From positions 1,302,001-1,366,000 of the forward strand of contig CAWIOF010000002.1 in assembly GCA_963837715.1 (NCBI GenBank): 64,000 nucleotides of DNA, given 5' to 3'. Every line of letters starts with the position of its first letter. Position 1 is the first letter of the stretch. The notes beneath the pieces were generated by a model. That model did not search any database. It was not told where the DNA came from and worked only from the letters and a program-made list of their open reading frames with translations. Both the position numbers and the translations under genes were made by a program. The DNA comes from JANYLB01 sp963837715. Its GTDB lineage: Bacteria; Actinomycetota; Acidimicrobiia; IMCC26256; JANYLB01. Of the stretch, positions 46,426 to 55,065 are shown in pieces.

Positions 46426-47100
46426 ATGAACGAGCGCGAGGACTCCCCGACCGCTCCGGATCCGGAACCGGCAGACCGGCATGAGATCCCGCGAGTCGAG
46501 TCCGTCCGCCGGATCGTGATCCTCGGCGCAGAGTCCACGGGCACGACCACACTCGCTCGCCAGCTTGCCGATCGCCTGTCGGTGCCGTGGGTGCCCGAGT
46601 TCCTCCGCCGCTACGCGGAGGAACGGGCGGACGAGGCCGGGACGATCTGGGACGTGGTCTGGACCTCGGCCGACTTCGACCGGGTCGCTGCAGGCCAGGA
46701 CGCGCTCGAGCACGCGGTGATCTCTGCCTGGGTCTCCGACCCCCAACGGCCCCGTCCCGGCGCACAGGGCCCGCTCGTGATCTGCGACACCGACGCCCTG
46801 GCGACGGCCTTGTGGGCGCGGCGCTACCTGGGCGCGCCCGCGCCGCGATTCCTCCAGCAGGCCGCAGCGCGACCACCCGCTCTCTATCTGCTCACGTCGC
46901 CAGAAGGGGTCGACTTCCACCAAGACGGCCTGCGCGACGGTGAGCACATCCGCGGCGAGATGACCGACTGGTTCCGGACCGCGCTGCGGGATCAGCAGGT
47001 CCCCTGGACCGAACTGACGGGCGATCAGCCGACGAGAGTCGGCCGGGCCCTCCGAGCCATCGACGTGCTCGTCGACGAACCGGCACCGTTCAACCCGTGA
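46426..47100 (+). CDS. NadR-like AAA ATPase / nucleoside kinase domain protein
   Basis: 224-aa protein similar to the kinase domain of NadR: IVILGAESTGTTTLARQLAD, then VPWVPEFLRRYAEE, LVICDTDALATALWARRYLG, and VDFHQDGLRDGEHIR. The P-loop lacks the usual Lys (GAESTGTTT instead of GxESxGKST), which I recall also in other actinobacterial members; a different residue may take over, or phosphate binding may be weak. There is no NMN adenylyltransferase domain. ATG 46426 is used. It overlaps the convergent methyltransferase gene by 11 bp. Confidence 0.78.
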   Translation: MNEREDSPTAPDPEPADRHEIPRVESVRRIVILGAESTGTTTLARQLADRLSVPWVPEFLRRYAEERADEAGTIWDVVWTSADFDRVAAGQDALEHAVISAWVSDPQRPRPGAQGPLVICDTDALATALWARRYLGAPAPRFLQQAAARPPALYLLTSPEGVDFHQDGLRDGEHIRGEMTDWFRTALRDQQVPWTELTGDQPTRVGRALRAIDVLVDEPAPFNP

Positions 47101-47923
47101 CGACCGAACGAGCAACGACGAAGGTGATCTGACCGATCGCTTCGCGATCGGCGTCGTGCTCGGCAACGAATGCATCGAGATCGCCCTGTTCGTCGAGCGC
47201 TGTGACCCGCTCGGTCATCGCAGTCATCTCTCGCTTTCCGGCGAGCGACCAGGTCGAGTCACCGAGCCGCCACGACGCGTTGAGCGGACCCGACCCGTCG
47301 AGATATGCCGAACCCTGGATCGCGACATCGACAGGAGCGAACCGTCCGGTGACGAGCAGCCCCTCGGCTGCCGCGATCTGCTCGATCACAGCCAGGGGTG
47401 CGTACCGGCGGCGCAGCGACTCCGCGGCCTCCGGAATGAGCGAGTAGTACCAGTAGCCCTGCGTCAGCTGGCGTTGCGAACACGTGTTGACGACCAGGAC
47501 ACCACCGGGACGCAACACGCGGCTGTACTCCGCGAACACCTTCTCGTGTTCGGTCCAGCCGGTGCCCTCCTCGTCCCCGATGTGGTGCAGCACCTGATTG
47601 GTCATCACCGCATCGAACGACGAGTCGTCGAAGGGAAGGTCCTGGAGCCGGCCCGTTCGATACTCGAATCGCTCCGCGGACCCGAGCTTCCGGCGAGCCA
47701 CCGCGAGCATGTCTTCACTGGCATCGAGCATCGTGACCGAGCCCACCTTCGGCGCTACTGCCTCTGCGTAGGCACCTGTTCCGCACCCCGCGTCGAGGAG
47801 CTCGATCTGCGACAGCGGAACCGGTCCGGCGGCGAACGCCCCCAGCAGGATCTCCGTGCCGACGGCGACCCGGGTGTCGTCGTAGCTGCCCGACGCCGTC
47901 CCGTAGTCCTCGTAGGAGCTCAT
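47090..47923 (-). CDS. Class I SAM-dependent methyltransferase
   Basis: 277-aa methyltransferase: motif I LLDAGCGTGAYAEAVA, post-I VTMLDASEDML, motif II-like FDAVMTNQVLHHIGDEEG, and motif III LRPGGVLVVNTCS. These match the methyltransferase-11 group (UbiE-like small-molecule enzymes). I choose ATG 47923 (MSSYEDYG), with GGAAGG 5 bp upstream, over an in-frame start at 47944. Substrate unknown. Confidence 0.88.
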   Translation of the reverse strand: MSSYEDYGTASGSYDDTRVAVGTEILLGAFAAGPVPLSQIELLDAGCGTGAYAEAVAPKVGSVTMLDASEDMLAVARRKLGSAERFEYRTGRLQDLPFDDSSFDAVMTNQVLHHIGDEEGTGWTEHEKVFAEYSRVLRPGGVLVVNTCSQRQLTQGYWYYSLIPEAAESLRRRYAPLAVIEQIAAAEGLLVTGRFAPVDVAIQGSAYLDGSGPLNASWRLGDSTWSLAGKREMTAMTERVTALDEQGDLDAFVAEHDADREAIGQITFVVARSVVTG

Positions 47924-48083
47924 CGGCGCCTTCCGACTCTGCACTGCAGGTCAGCGCATCCTGCGTTCGGGTCGAGATTCCGGAGCGTGAACCCCGAGCG
48001 TAGACGCCTGATTCGCGACGAGGAACGCTCGGGGGCCGAGCAGCCGGGCGATCTCGCGGCGAAGCACGGGCGAGCATGTCTCG

Positions 48084-49568
48084 CTACCCGCCGCGGCTCC
48101 CGCGACGCGGCAGAGGCGGGTCGGGCTCGGACGCAGGGTCGATCACCCGGTCCCGGGCGACGGCGGCTCCGCTGGGATTGCTCAACGTCTCGGGGTCGGG
48201 ACTCGGCGAGATCTGATAGGTCGTCACCGACGACGTTCCCATCATCAACTCGGCGACGACCGCGGCAAGGAGCCCGGGCACGATGAACCCGGCACGCCCG
48301 GTCGCCTCCGCGACGAACACGACCGCAGCGAGCGGCACGCGGTACCCCGCACCGAGGAACGCCGCGACTCCGATGACGAGGAACAAGGTCGGATCCGACG
48401 GCGCGATGACGCCGCCGACGACTCGACCCATCAGCGCGCCTGCCACCACGAGCGGCACGAAGAGCCCGCCCACGCCGCCACCGCCGACCGTCGCCGCTGT
48501 CGCGAGACACCGCAAGCCGAGCAGCGCGAGCGCGAGCAACGCCGCGTGGCTCGGATCAGATGCCCAGGCGATCGTCGCGTATCCAGAACCGAGGGTCAGC
48601 GGTCGGCCCGTGAGCTGCTGGCTCGCAGCGGCGAGAGCAGCGAGCAGCAGGCCGGCACCGAGGACTCGCCGTGGCGCGGGCCAGCGGCTCGCGACCTTCT
48701 TGGCCGCCCGGACGAGCCACGCGAACGCCCGGGCGCCGAGGCCTGCCCCCGCCCCGACCAGCAACGCTCCCCCGAGGTCGGCGAACGAGAACGGCGGACT
48801 GGAGTGCACGGGGAACAACGGTGCCGTGCCGTTGATCGCCGCGAAGACGAGGTAGCTCGAGGCTGAAGCCACCAGCGCGGGGAGGAGCATGCGGCGGGCG
48901 AAGTCGTCCTGGTAGGGCACCTCGAGCGCGAACACGGCGCCCGTCGCCGGAGCCTTGAAGATGGCGGCCACTCCGGCAGCGGCTCCTGCGACGAGGAGCA
49001 GCCGCGAATCGGCACCGCCGAAGATCCGGGCGAACCGTCGTTGGAGCGCCGCTCCGAACGCGGCACCCATGTAGAGCGACGGTCCTTCCATGCCCATCGC
49101 CCCACCGAGCCCGAGCGTGGCGATCGAGGCAGCGACGCGGGCGGGCACACCTCGACCCGACAGCCGATGCTCAGGGTCGTGGAACGCGTGGAGGTACTCG
49201 TCGGCGGTCGCAGGGGTCGCCCGTCCCCCGGCCCACCGCAGGATCATCGCCGCGAGGGTGAGCCCGAACAGTGGACCGCACGCAGCGAGCCACCAGGGAA
49301 GCTCGAGCAGCGGTTCGAGGAGAGCGTCGATGACGATCTGCTCGAACGCGGCCACGAGCAAGCCGGTCACCACACCCGTGACGGCAGCGAGCAGCAAGGC
49401 CTGGCGCGATTGCTGCGCGAAGCGGAGCAGCTCGTCGCGGCCCGTGCGGCCGTACCTGGTCGCCCGCCGCATCGTCGCCGGCGCGGCCTGCAGTCGGATC
49501 AGTGACCCGACCCTGCGTCGGGTACGTGGCGCGACCGCGTCGGGCTTCGGCGGGCCGGGAATCGTCAT
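48084..49568 (-). CDS. ClC-family chloride channel / H+-coupled antiporter
   Basis: 494-aa membrane protein with the ClC signature regions: LSGRGVPARV in place of GSGIP, GGAMGMEGPSLYMGA with the gating glutamate, VGGGGVGGLFVP (GxFxP), and GAGYRVPLAAVVFVAEATG. The external Glu favours a transporter rather than an open channel. The variant first selectivity motif may change anion preference, for example fluoride or nitrate. ATG 49568 overlaps the MarR stop (ATGA), so it is probably regulated by that protein. No CBS domain follows. Confidence 0.88.
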   Translation of the reverse strand: MTIPGPPKPDAVAPRTRRRVGSLIRLQAAPATMRRATRYGRTGRDELLRFAQQSRQALLLAAVTGVVTGLLVAAFEQIVIDALLEPLLELPWWLAACGPLFGLTLAAMILRWAGGRATPATADEYLHAFHDPEHRLSGRGVPARVAASIATLGLGGAMGMEGPSLYMGAAFGAALQRRFARIFGGADSRLLLVAGAAAGVAAIFKAPATGAVFALEVPYQDDFARRMLLPALVASASSYLVFAAINGTAPLFPVHSSPPFSFADLGGALLVGAGAGLGARAFAWLVRAAKKVASRWPAPRRVLGAGLLLAALAAASQQLTGRPLTLGSGYATIAWASDPSHAALLALALLGLRCLATAATVGGGGVGGLFVPLVVAGALMGRVVGGVIAPSDPTLFLVIGVAAFLGAGYRVPLAAVVFVAEATGRAGFIVPGLLAAVVAELMMGTSSVTTYQISPSPDPETLSNPSGAAVARDRVIDPASEPDPPLPRRGSRGG

Positions 49569-50044
49569 ACCGACCAGCCGAGGGACCACGCCTGGTCGGG
49601 TGCTTCGCCGGCCGCCTCCGCGAACGCCCGCAATGCCGCCACCACGGCGGCGCGACCCGACCGGGGGATCCTCGCGATGATCTCGGCGATCTCTTCTCGC
49701 CGTCGTGCCGTGACGTCGGCGACGATTCGCCGCCCGGCTCGGGTGACCGATACCGGGATCTCCCGCCGATCGTCGCGGGCGGCGCGCCGCGCCACCAACT
49801 TCTTGTCGACCAGGCGATCGACCATGCGGGTGATCGTCGACGGATGCAGCGAGAGCGCCTCGGCGAGCGCGTTCGCCGGTTGCGGCCCGCGGGTGTCCAA
49901 GACGACGAGCGCCCGGAACTGCGGGAGCGTGACGTCGTCGGCGACACCGGCGAGCGAGCGTGCTGCCACCGCGACCAATGCCCGCGACGCGATCAGCACG
50001 GCCTCGGTCACGGCCTCGAGCTCCGTCGCCGGAATCGTCGTCAT
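49565..50044 (-). CDS. MarR-family transcriptional regulator
   Basis: 159-aa winged-helix regulator. VTLPQFRALVVLDTRG begins the DNA-binding region, LHPSTITRMVDRLVDKKLV is the recognition helix, and RAARDDRREIPVSVTRAG forms the wing. It is the first gene of a two-gene operon with the ClC transporter (ATGA overlap). The operator-like palindrome at 50047-50059 begins 3 bp upstream of its ATG, which implies autoregulation. Confidence 0.9.
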   Translation of the reverse strand: MTTIPATELEAVTEAVLIASRALVAVAARSLAGVADDVTLPQFRALVVLDTRGPQPANALAEALSLHPSTITRMVDRLVDKKLVARRAARDDRREIPVSVTRAGRRIVADVTARRREEIAEIIARIPRSGRAAVVAALRAFAEAAGEAPDQAWSLGWSV

Positions 50045-50046
50045 GC

Positions 50047-50059
50047 TTGTATGCTACAA
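50047..50059. promoter_or_regulatory. Palindromic MarR operator TTGTA-TGC-TACAA
   Basis: A perfect 5-bp inverted repeat around TGC directly upstream of the MarR ATG, in an AT-rich patch (50040-50090) that contrasts with the surroundings. A further TTGC/GCAA inverted repeat follows at about 50063-50075. It lies between the divergent MarR gene and the 113-aa gene and may control both. Confidence 0.6.
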
Positions 50060-50104
50060 CTATTGCGTGTTGCAAGTGTATCTGCCGACGACGACGGGGG
50101 TCCG

Positions 50105-50446
50105 ATGTCCGACACCGACGTGAGGACGGAGCGACCCGCCGAGACGAGCACGATCCGCCTCGAAGACACGAGAGCCGAGACCGCTCTGATCCTTCGCCAC
50201 CTTCAGGGCATCAACTCCGCGATCGACGAGCTGACCGAGGTCTTGCTCGTGCGGACCTGGTCGGGTGACGAACTGCTGGACTACCTGCAGCTCTGCCGCG
50301 ACGAACGCGACGCACTCCGGACGTACCGACTCAGCCGCCACTGGTACGACATCGAACGGCTCAGGCTCCGCCGCTCCCGATCCGCAGCGAGCGAACGACC
50401 AGGGGCCGCTGTGCACGGTCGTCCGGGATCTGGCACGGTGGTCTGA
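50105..50446 (+). CDS. Hypothetical helical protein (113 aa) coupled to TatA
   Basis: I do not recognise it. The middle is strongly helical and charged (LILRHLQGINSAIDELTEVL, LLDYLQLCRDERDALRTYRL), and the C-terminus is Arg/Gly-rich and probably disordered. ATG 50105 follows GGGGG. The stop shares a base with the TatA ATG (TGATG). It is divergent from the MarR-ClC operon. Confidence 0.62.
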   Translation: MSDTDVRTERPAETSTIRLEDTRAETALILRHLQGINSAIDELTEVLLVRTWSGDELLDYLQLCRDERDALRTYRLSRHWYDIERLRLRRSRSAASERPGAAVHGRPGSGTVV

Positions 50447-50724
50447 TGGAAACCCTGGGACCGGTAGAGCTGCTGATCATCCTCGCCATCGTCCTCCTCG
50501 TCTTCGGCTCGGCGAAGCTCCCGAAGCTCGCTCGTTCGCTCGGGCAGGCGTCGAACGAGCTCAAGAAGGGAATGCGCGGAGACCCCTCCGACGACGAGGA
50601 CGGAGGTCCCGAGGCTGCGGTGCCCACCGACGCGGGAGTCGTGGAGACTGCTGATCGGACGGAAAGCATCGAGTCGGAACCCGAACCCCCCGAGGGGGAT
50701 CAGCTCCCGAAGAGCCGCACATAG
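50446..50724 (+). CDS. tatA: Sec-independent translocase subunit TatA/E
   Basis: 92-aa TatA-type protein: short periplasmic N-terminus, membrane helix VELLIILAIVLLVFG, then FGSAKLPKLARSLGQ and an amphipathic helix, with an acidic tail. No tatB/tatC is nearby, so it is either the main TatA encoded apart from TatC or an additional paralogue. The stop overlaps the end of the convergent DUF2254 gene by 25 bp. The Tat signal on the hydrolase at 4680-6080 is a possible client. Confidence 0.9.
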   Translation: METLGPVELLIILAIVLLVFGSAKLPKLARSLGQASNELKKGMRGDPSDDEDGGPEAAVPTDAGVVETADRTESIESEPEPPEGDQLPKSRT

Positions 50725-52004
50725 ACCGTGCGCACCCGCGCGATCTCCTCGGCGGCGAGTCCGCTGTGCTCACACGCGGCGGCCACGCGGCTGGCTTGGA
50801 TACGCAGGAGGCCGCCGACGGCGTGGCCGGCGGTCTCCAGCGACTCCTCGAGCAGGCTGATGCTCTCCAGGAGATAGATGCACACCGTCGGGAGCGCCGC
50901 CGCGGCGAGACGAATCTCGTCGTAGGCGAGGGCGATCAGCTCCTCGTGACCGTCGGCCTGGGCAAGGACGAGGCGACGACCGTTGTCGCACAGGTCCCGG
51001 GCCGGCGGGTCTTCCGCCAGCAACGCGTGCAAGACGGCAGCCAGGTGGAAGATCGCATCCTGTGCCGTCGTCGGATCGTTCACACCCGGCGACAACGCCC
51101 GCAGTCCGACATCGGCGAGTTGGCGAATGCCGTACGCGGCATCCTGTTGAAGGGTGCGGGTCTCCCCGGTGTGGATCGCAGCGCGCGTCTGCTCTTCAGC
51201 TTCGTCGCAGTCCGGTGGTTGCGGCCACACGGTGCAGATCGGCGCGCCCCTGATCGCGTAGCGGCCGACCCCGGTGTCGAGTCGGACGGTGCCGCCTTCT
51301 GGGGCCACGGCCAGGAGCGCAGCTGGGTCGAGGAGCTGCACCCATCCGTTCTCGGCGAACCGGACCGTGTGGCCGGGGCCGGAGGGCACCACGTCGGGTC
51401 GCTGAGTCGCCGACGCCTCCAGCACACCCGTCGACCAGTGCCGGTCGACCGCCTTGATCGCGTCCCGCGTCACCGCGTCGAGGATCTCACTGATGTCCAT
51501 GGTGTGCGCGTTGTGATTGATGAACGCGATGATCGCCAGGATCGCCGCGATCCCCAACACGACGCCGACCGTCACCGAGACGTTCGGGATCACCGGCGCG
51601 CCCTGCTCCTCGAGTGGAGAACGAACCGACCGGAGCACCACGAGGCAATACGAGAACGTCCCGACCACGATCCCGATCACGCGCTTGTTGAACGGGTCGC
51701 GGAAGAGGCCGCTCACGACCCGGGGCGAGTACTGGCTCGACGCGAGCTGGATCGTCAGCAACGACACCGAGAATGCGATCCCCGCAACGGTGATCGTCGC
51801 GCCGGCCACCGTGCCGAGCACCGCTCGGGCACTCTCGACCGTCGATGTGACGCCGAGTGGGAGCGTCGCGGCCCCACTGCCAAGCCGGGCGTCGAGCGCG
51901 ATCCCCAGCTGGGCGAGGACGATGCCGCCGATCACGAAGACCATCGGCACCACGAAGAGGCTCCCCCGCAGCCGCTCGGCAAACGCCGCCAGGCCGATCC
52001 TCAT
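50700..52004 (-). CDS. DUF2254 membrane protein
   Basis: 434-aa predicted membrane protein with four N-terminal helices (for example VVPMVFVIGGIVLAQLGIAL and VGVVLGIAAILAIIAFI) and the typical DUF2254 block FSVSLLTIQLASSQYSPRVV, then a soluble domain with ALSPGVNDPTTAQDAI. Function unknown. Last gene of a five-gene operon; ATG 52004 overlaps the MscS stop (ATGA). Confidence 0.9.
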   Translation of the reverse strand: MRIGLAAFAERLRGSLFVVPMVFVIGGIVLAQLGIALDARLGSGAATLPLGVTSTVESARAVLGTVAGATITVAGIAFSVSLLTIQLASSQYSPRVVSGLFRDPFNKRVIGIVVGTFSYCLVVLRSVRSPLEEQGAPVIPNVSVTVGVVLGIAAILAIIAFINHNAHTMDISEILDAVTRDAIKAVDRHWSTGVLEASATQRPDVVPSGPGHTVRFAENGWVQLLDPAALLAVAPEGGTVRLDTGVGRYAIRGAPICTVWPQPPDCDEAEEQTRAAIHTGETRTLQQDAAYGIRQLADVGLRALSPGVNDPTTAQDAIFHLAAVLHALLAEDPPARDLCDNGRRLVLAQADGHEELIALAYDEIRLAAAALPTVCIYLLESISLLEESLETAGHAVGGLLRIQASRVAAACEHSGLAAEEIARVRTVYVRLFGS

Positions 52005-52924
52005 CGCCGATCGCCGATCGACACGGCACCACCCGGCGTGACCGTGCGGCCCTGCATCCCGGCCGCGAAGCTCGCCGTCGCTTGGAGCGCGACGATCTCG
52101 CTCGGCATCTCGATCGCCGCTTCATCAAAGGCTCGTTTGACCGCACCGATCGCGCGGTCGAGCACCAGCCGGCTCTCGTGCTGGGTCGACGCCGACCAGT
52201 AGCGGATCTCGATGTCGACCGTGGACGACGCGAGCTCGACCAGTAGTGCCTCCACGGAACCGTGGCGGTCGACCCCTTCGACCTCGGCAACAGCTTCCAC
52301 TGCCAGCGCCCGCGCCTGGTCGAGGTCGGTCTCATAGGCAACACCGACGATGAAGCTCGTTCGGCGCGTCGGCGTCGCGGTCTGGATGTACACAGCGCTC
52401 TTGTACACGTCGGCGTTCGGGATGAGGATCCGCTCGCCGGCGAAGGTGGTGATGACGGTCTCGCGAATCGTGATCCGTTCGACGGTTCCCTCGTGCTCCC
52501 CGATCCGGATCTGATCGCCGCCCGAGAACGGCTGCCGGAACAACAACAGGATCCCTGCGAGCAGGTTCTCGAGGATGTCCTGGAACGCGAACCCGACGGC
52601 GACCGAGAAGAAGCCGAGGCCCGCGAGGAGATCCACCGGCTTCACCGACGGGAAGGTGACTGCGAGTGCGAGGAGCACGCCGACCGTCGTGACCGTCCAC
52701 CCGGCGAGTTTGGCCATCACCGTCGAGAAGCTGGGGGTGTGCCGTTGCTCCAACACCTTCCGTATCCCGACCCGGGCACCCCGGCCGAGCGCCCACGCGG
52801 CAGCGACGACCGCAAGTGCGATGCCGATCCGAGGCAAGGCCCGGATGGTCGAATCCCAGATGTCGGATGCCGAGCTCGCGACCTCTTGGGTCGTGTCGGC
52901 GGCGAGCAGCGGGATGGCGTTCAG
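52001..52924 (-). CDS. MscS-family small-conductance mechanosensitive channel (start uncertain)
   Basis: About 307-aa channel. TM3 and beta domain: LLAGLGFFSVAVGFAFQDIL, then LLLFRQPFSGGDQIRIGEHE, ILIPNADVYKSAVYIQT, and a C-terminal alpha/beta domain. Coding sequence clearly continues upstream of the TTG at 52837 (SDIWDSTIRALPRIGIALAV) back to the stop of the preceding PRC gene, where the only candidate is a CTG at 52924 overlapping that stop (CTGA). The start is therefore non-canonical or misread. It lets ions out on hypo-osmotic shock. It is translationally coupled on both sides. Confidence 0.82.
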   Translation of the reverse strand: MNAIPLLAADTTQEVASSASDIWDSTIRALPRIGIALAVVAAAWALGRGARVGIRKVLEQRHTPSFSTVMAKLAGWTVTTVGVLLALAVTFPSVKPVDLLAGLGFFSVAVGFAFQDILENLLAGILLLFRQPFSGGDQIRIGEHEGTVERITIRETVITTFAGERILIPNADVYKSAVYIQTATPTRRTSFIVGVAYETDLDQARALAVEAVAEVEGVDRHGSVEALLVELASSTVDIEIRYWSASTQHESRLVLDRAIGAVKRAFDEAAIEMPSEIVALQATASFAAGMQGRTVTPGGAVSIGDRR

Positions 52925-53364
52925 TCCCCGTCGAGCGCAGCGACGACGACGGCGTAGGAGCCCACTCCGAGGAGTCGCTTCCCGTCGATCGCCTCGCCTG
53001 CCACCGTCAGCGATTCGATCCTGCCGTCGCCTGGATCGAACGAGACGTCGGAGACCGCACCGATCTCGTCGCCCACGTCGTCGAGCGCACGCTTGCCGAC
53101 CATCACGAGGTCGCCCCGGAGCGCCCGGGCCTGTCGGTCGTCGGACGCCCCTGAGAGCACCGTCGCGTCGTCCACCATCACGGCATCGTGGCCGAGGGCC
53201 GACACATCGGCGTAGTCGACGAGGAGGCCGTCCTTCTTCCCGCCGTCCACGTGGATCGCCTGAACGTGCCCGTCTGCGACCACGAAGTGCTTCACCACCC
53301 CGATGTGCTCGGCGGTTGTCTTGGAGACCACAGGGATCCCGCGGGCTTCGTTGAACGTGGTCAT
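52921..53364 (-). CDS. PRC-barrel domain protein
   Basis: 147-aa soluble protein containing PRC-barrel-like repeats: ARGIPVVSKTTAEHIGVVKH in the first and LVMVGKRALDDVGDEIGAVS in the second. ATG 53364 overlaps the stop of the upstream PRC-RhoN gene. PRC barrels bind proteins or RNA; here the protein sits between a second PRC protein and the MscS channel, so it may regulate or scaffold that membrane system. Confidence 0.85.
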   Translation of the reverse strand: MTTFNEARGIPVVSKTTAEHIGVVKHFVVADGHVQAIHVDGGKKDGLLVDYADVSALGHDAVMVDDATVLSGASDDRQARALRGDLVMVGKRALDDVGDEIGAVSDVSFDPGDGRIESLTVAGEAIDGKRLLGVGSYAVVVAALDGD

Positions 53365-54077
53365 GTGGCTCCTCTGTCCTCGGCCAGTGCAGCGACCAGC
53401 TCGGCCTTGGTCATCGAGCTGCGACCCGAGATGTCACGGGCCTGCGCCTCCTCGTAGAGCTCGGCTTTCGTCTGTCGTTCGTTCGTAGTCGACGGATTCG
53501 GTGCCGGAGGGTTGTCGCCGGAGGCGTGGTCCGCGCGATACGCCTCCACCGCACCGCCGAAGCCGGTGAGATCGTCTCTCACGAACGCGTCGAGGCCGCT
53601 CGGCACCATCAGCGCGTCACCCGACACCGCCAACTGTTCGGGCAGGGGGATGAACAGGTGTCGGGAAGCGTCCTCGGCGCTCGCCAACTCGTACCCGACC
53701 GCCTCGGCCTTCCGCCCGAGCTGGACGACCACATCGGTCACCCGACCGAGGGTCGTCCCCTCCTCGGTGAGCACCGCGGCTCCGATGACGTTCCGATCGC
53801 TCGACGCGCCGGCGATCGTCTCGGGTGCATCGTCCTTCTCGGTGAAGGCGTCGTCGGTCTCGACCATCACCGCGTCCTTCCCGATCGAGGCCACGTTCGC
53901 GACGGTGAGCACCTCCTTCAAGCGCCCGCTGAAGAATCCGCGCTTGTTCAAGGTGAACCCGACGAGTCCACCACGGTCCGAGTCGTAGACGACGTCCCTG
54001 ACTTCGCCGACGTCTTCGCCGTTCATCGTCACCACGGGCAGACCGTTGAGTTCGGTCGCGCGAACCAGGCGCCTCAT
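53361..54077 (-). CDS. PRC-barrel protein with C-terminal Rho-N/SAP-like domain
   Basis: 238-aa protein. Two PRC-barrel repeats (LNGLPVVTMNGEDVGEVRDV; LTEEGTTLGRVTDVVVQLGR) occupy about residues 1-175. A Pro/Asn/Ser linker follows, then a Rho-N-like helical motif TKAELYEEAQARDISGRSSM. Rho-N/SAP modules bind nucleic acid, so the fusion could link envelope state to RNA or DNA. ATG 54077 overlaps the stop of the 47-aa gene. Confidence 0.86.
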   Translation of the reverse strand: MRRLVRATELNGLPVVTMNGEDVGEVRDVVYDSDRGGLVGFTLNKRGFFSGRLKEVLTVANVASIGKDAVMVETDDAFTEKDDAPETIAGASSDRNVIGAAVLTEEGTTLGRVTDVVVQLGRKAEAVGYELASAEDASRHLFIPLPEQLAVSGDALMVPSGLDAFVRDDLTGFGGAVEAYRADHASGDNPPAPNPSTTNERQTKAELYEEAQARDISGRSSMTKAELVAALAEDRGAT

Positions 54078-54217
54078 GTCGAGCCCTTCGTACGGCCGGA
54101 CTTCACCGGCGTGGCAATGACCCCGCCGCTCCTACGGCGCCGTCGCGAGACGACGACGACGATCGCCAGCACCACGAGCACCACGAGCGCGGCGACGATC
54201 CAGTAGATGGCATCCAC
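54074..54217 (-). CDS. Small single-span membrane protein (47 aa)
   Basis: A short gene beginning GTG 54217 with GAAGGGG 7 bp upstream. It encodes a membrane helix (VDAIYWIVAALVVLVVLAIV) followed by a basic Arg5 cluster and a hydrophilic tail. The TGA (54074-54076) overlaps the ATG of the PRC-RhoN gene (ATGA). The topology (helix then positive cluster) predicts a cytoplasmic tail. Being first in the operon, it may anchor or signal to the PRC proteins. Confidence 0.72.
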   Translation of the reverse strand: MDAIYWIVAALVVLVVLAIVVVVSRRRRRSGGVIATPVKSGRTKGST

Positions 54218-54327
54218 GTGCAAACCCCTTCTCGATCTGCTGTTGCTTGCCGTCTACCCATCCCGTGCACCGGTGAACCCAAAGATCCCGCTGACTTGCC
54301 GACGAGCACATCGTCGTCGACCGGTGA

Positions 54328-55065
54328 TCAGGTCGGCGGTTGCGACATCGGCCCGATGTGCACAACGAACGAATCGTTGCCGGGAGTGATCCGGAAGGGC
54401 CGCACCGAGTCGAGCCCGATCACGAAGCGGACGTGGCCCTCGAATGCTCCGTAGAGGGCGACTTCACGGACGCCGACCGTGTCGACCTCGGGTACGACCG
54501 AGCGCGGAGCAGTGAAGGTGTCGACCACTCCCGACGGGTCGATCCGGGCGATGGCGGCACGCCGGAAGTGGACCACCAGGAACTTCGAGCCCGCGACCTC
54601 GGTGACCCGATCGCTCGAATCGGCGAAGGGCCCGTCGCGGTACTCCACGGAGAACCCCGTTGGGAGGCCATCGGGAGACGGCTCGAAGTGGAACGTGACC
54701 GAGTCGGAACATCCGTCGGACGAGATCGTCGCGTCGGTGACGTAATGCTTGACCGCGCTCGGCGGACTCTCTTGCAGCGACCTCCCTCCGGCAAAGTCGC
54801 AGGCCCGCTCGGGCTCGGGAGGGAGTGGATTCGAAGGGGGTGAGGGCGGTGTCGTCGGCAATGACGGCGCTCTCGTGCTCGGCGTCGTCGACGGGATGGT
54901 GGAACTGCTCCCCGTCGCCGTCCCGACCGGAGCGTCCGGCTGATTGCCGCCACACGCACCGACGAACAACAGCAACGCCACGGACACGACGATCACGGAC
55001 TTCTCGCGACAACGGGTGGACAAGGCCTTCTCCCTCGGTCGGCGAATGCGGTGGCGGCGTGACAT
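54328..55065 (-). CDS. AMIN-like-domain lipoprotein
   Basis: 245-aa exported protein: basic N-terminus, hydrophobic core VIVVSVALLLFVGACGG with lipobox VGAC, a low-complexity Thr/Ser/Pro linker, then a domain (VTFHFEPSPDGLPTGFSVEY to FVVHIGPMSQPP) resembling AMIN-like domains of actinobacterial lipoproteins. ATG 55065 is the nearest start to the signal; the frame remains open to 55224. It possibly binds cell-wall polymer. Single gene. Confidence 0.72.
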   Translation of the reverse strand: MSRRHRIRRPREKALSTRCREKSVIVVSVALLLFVGACGGNQPDAPVGTATGSSSTIPSTTPSTRAPSLPTTPPSPPSNPLPPEPERACDFAGGRSLQESPPSAVKHYVTDATISSDGCSDSVTFHFEPSPDGLPTGFSVEYRDGPFADSSDRVTEVAGSKFLVVHFRRAAIARIDPSGVVDTFTAPRSVVPEVDTVGVREVALYGAFEGHVRFVIGLDSVRPFRITPGNDSFVVHIGPMSQPPT

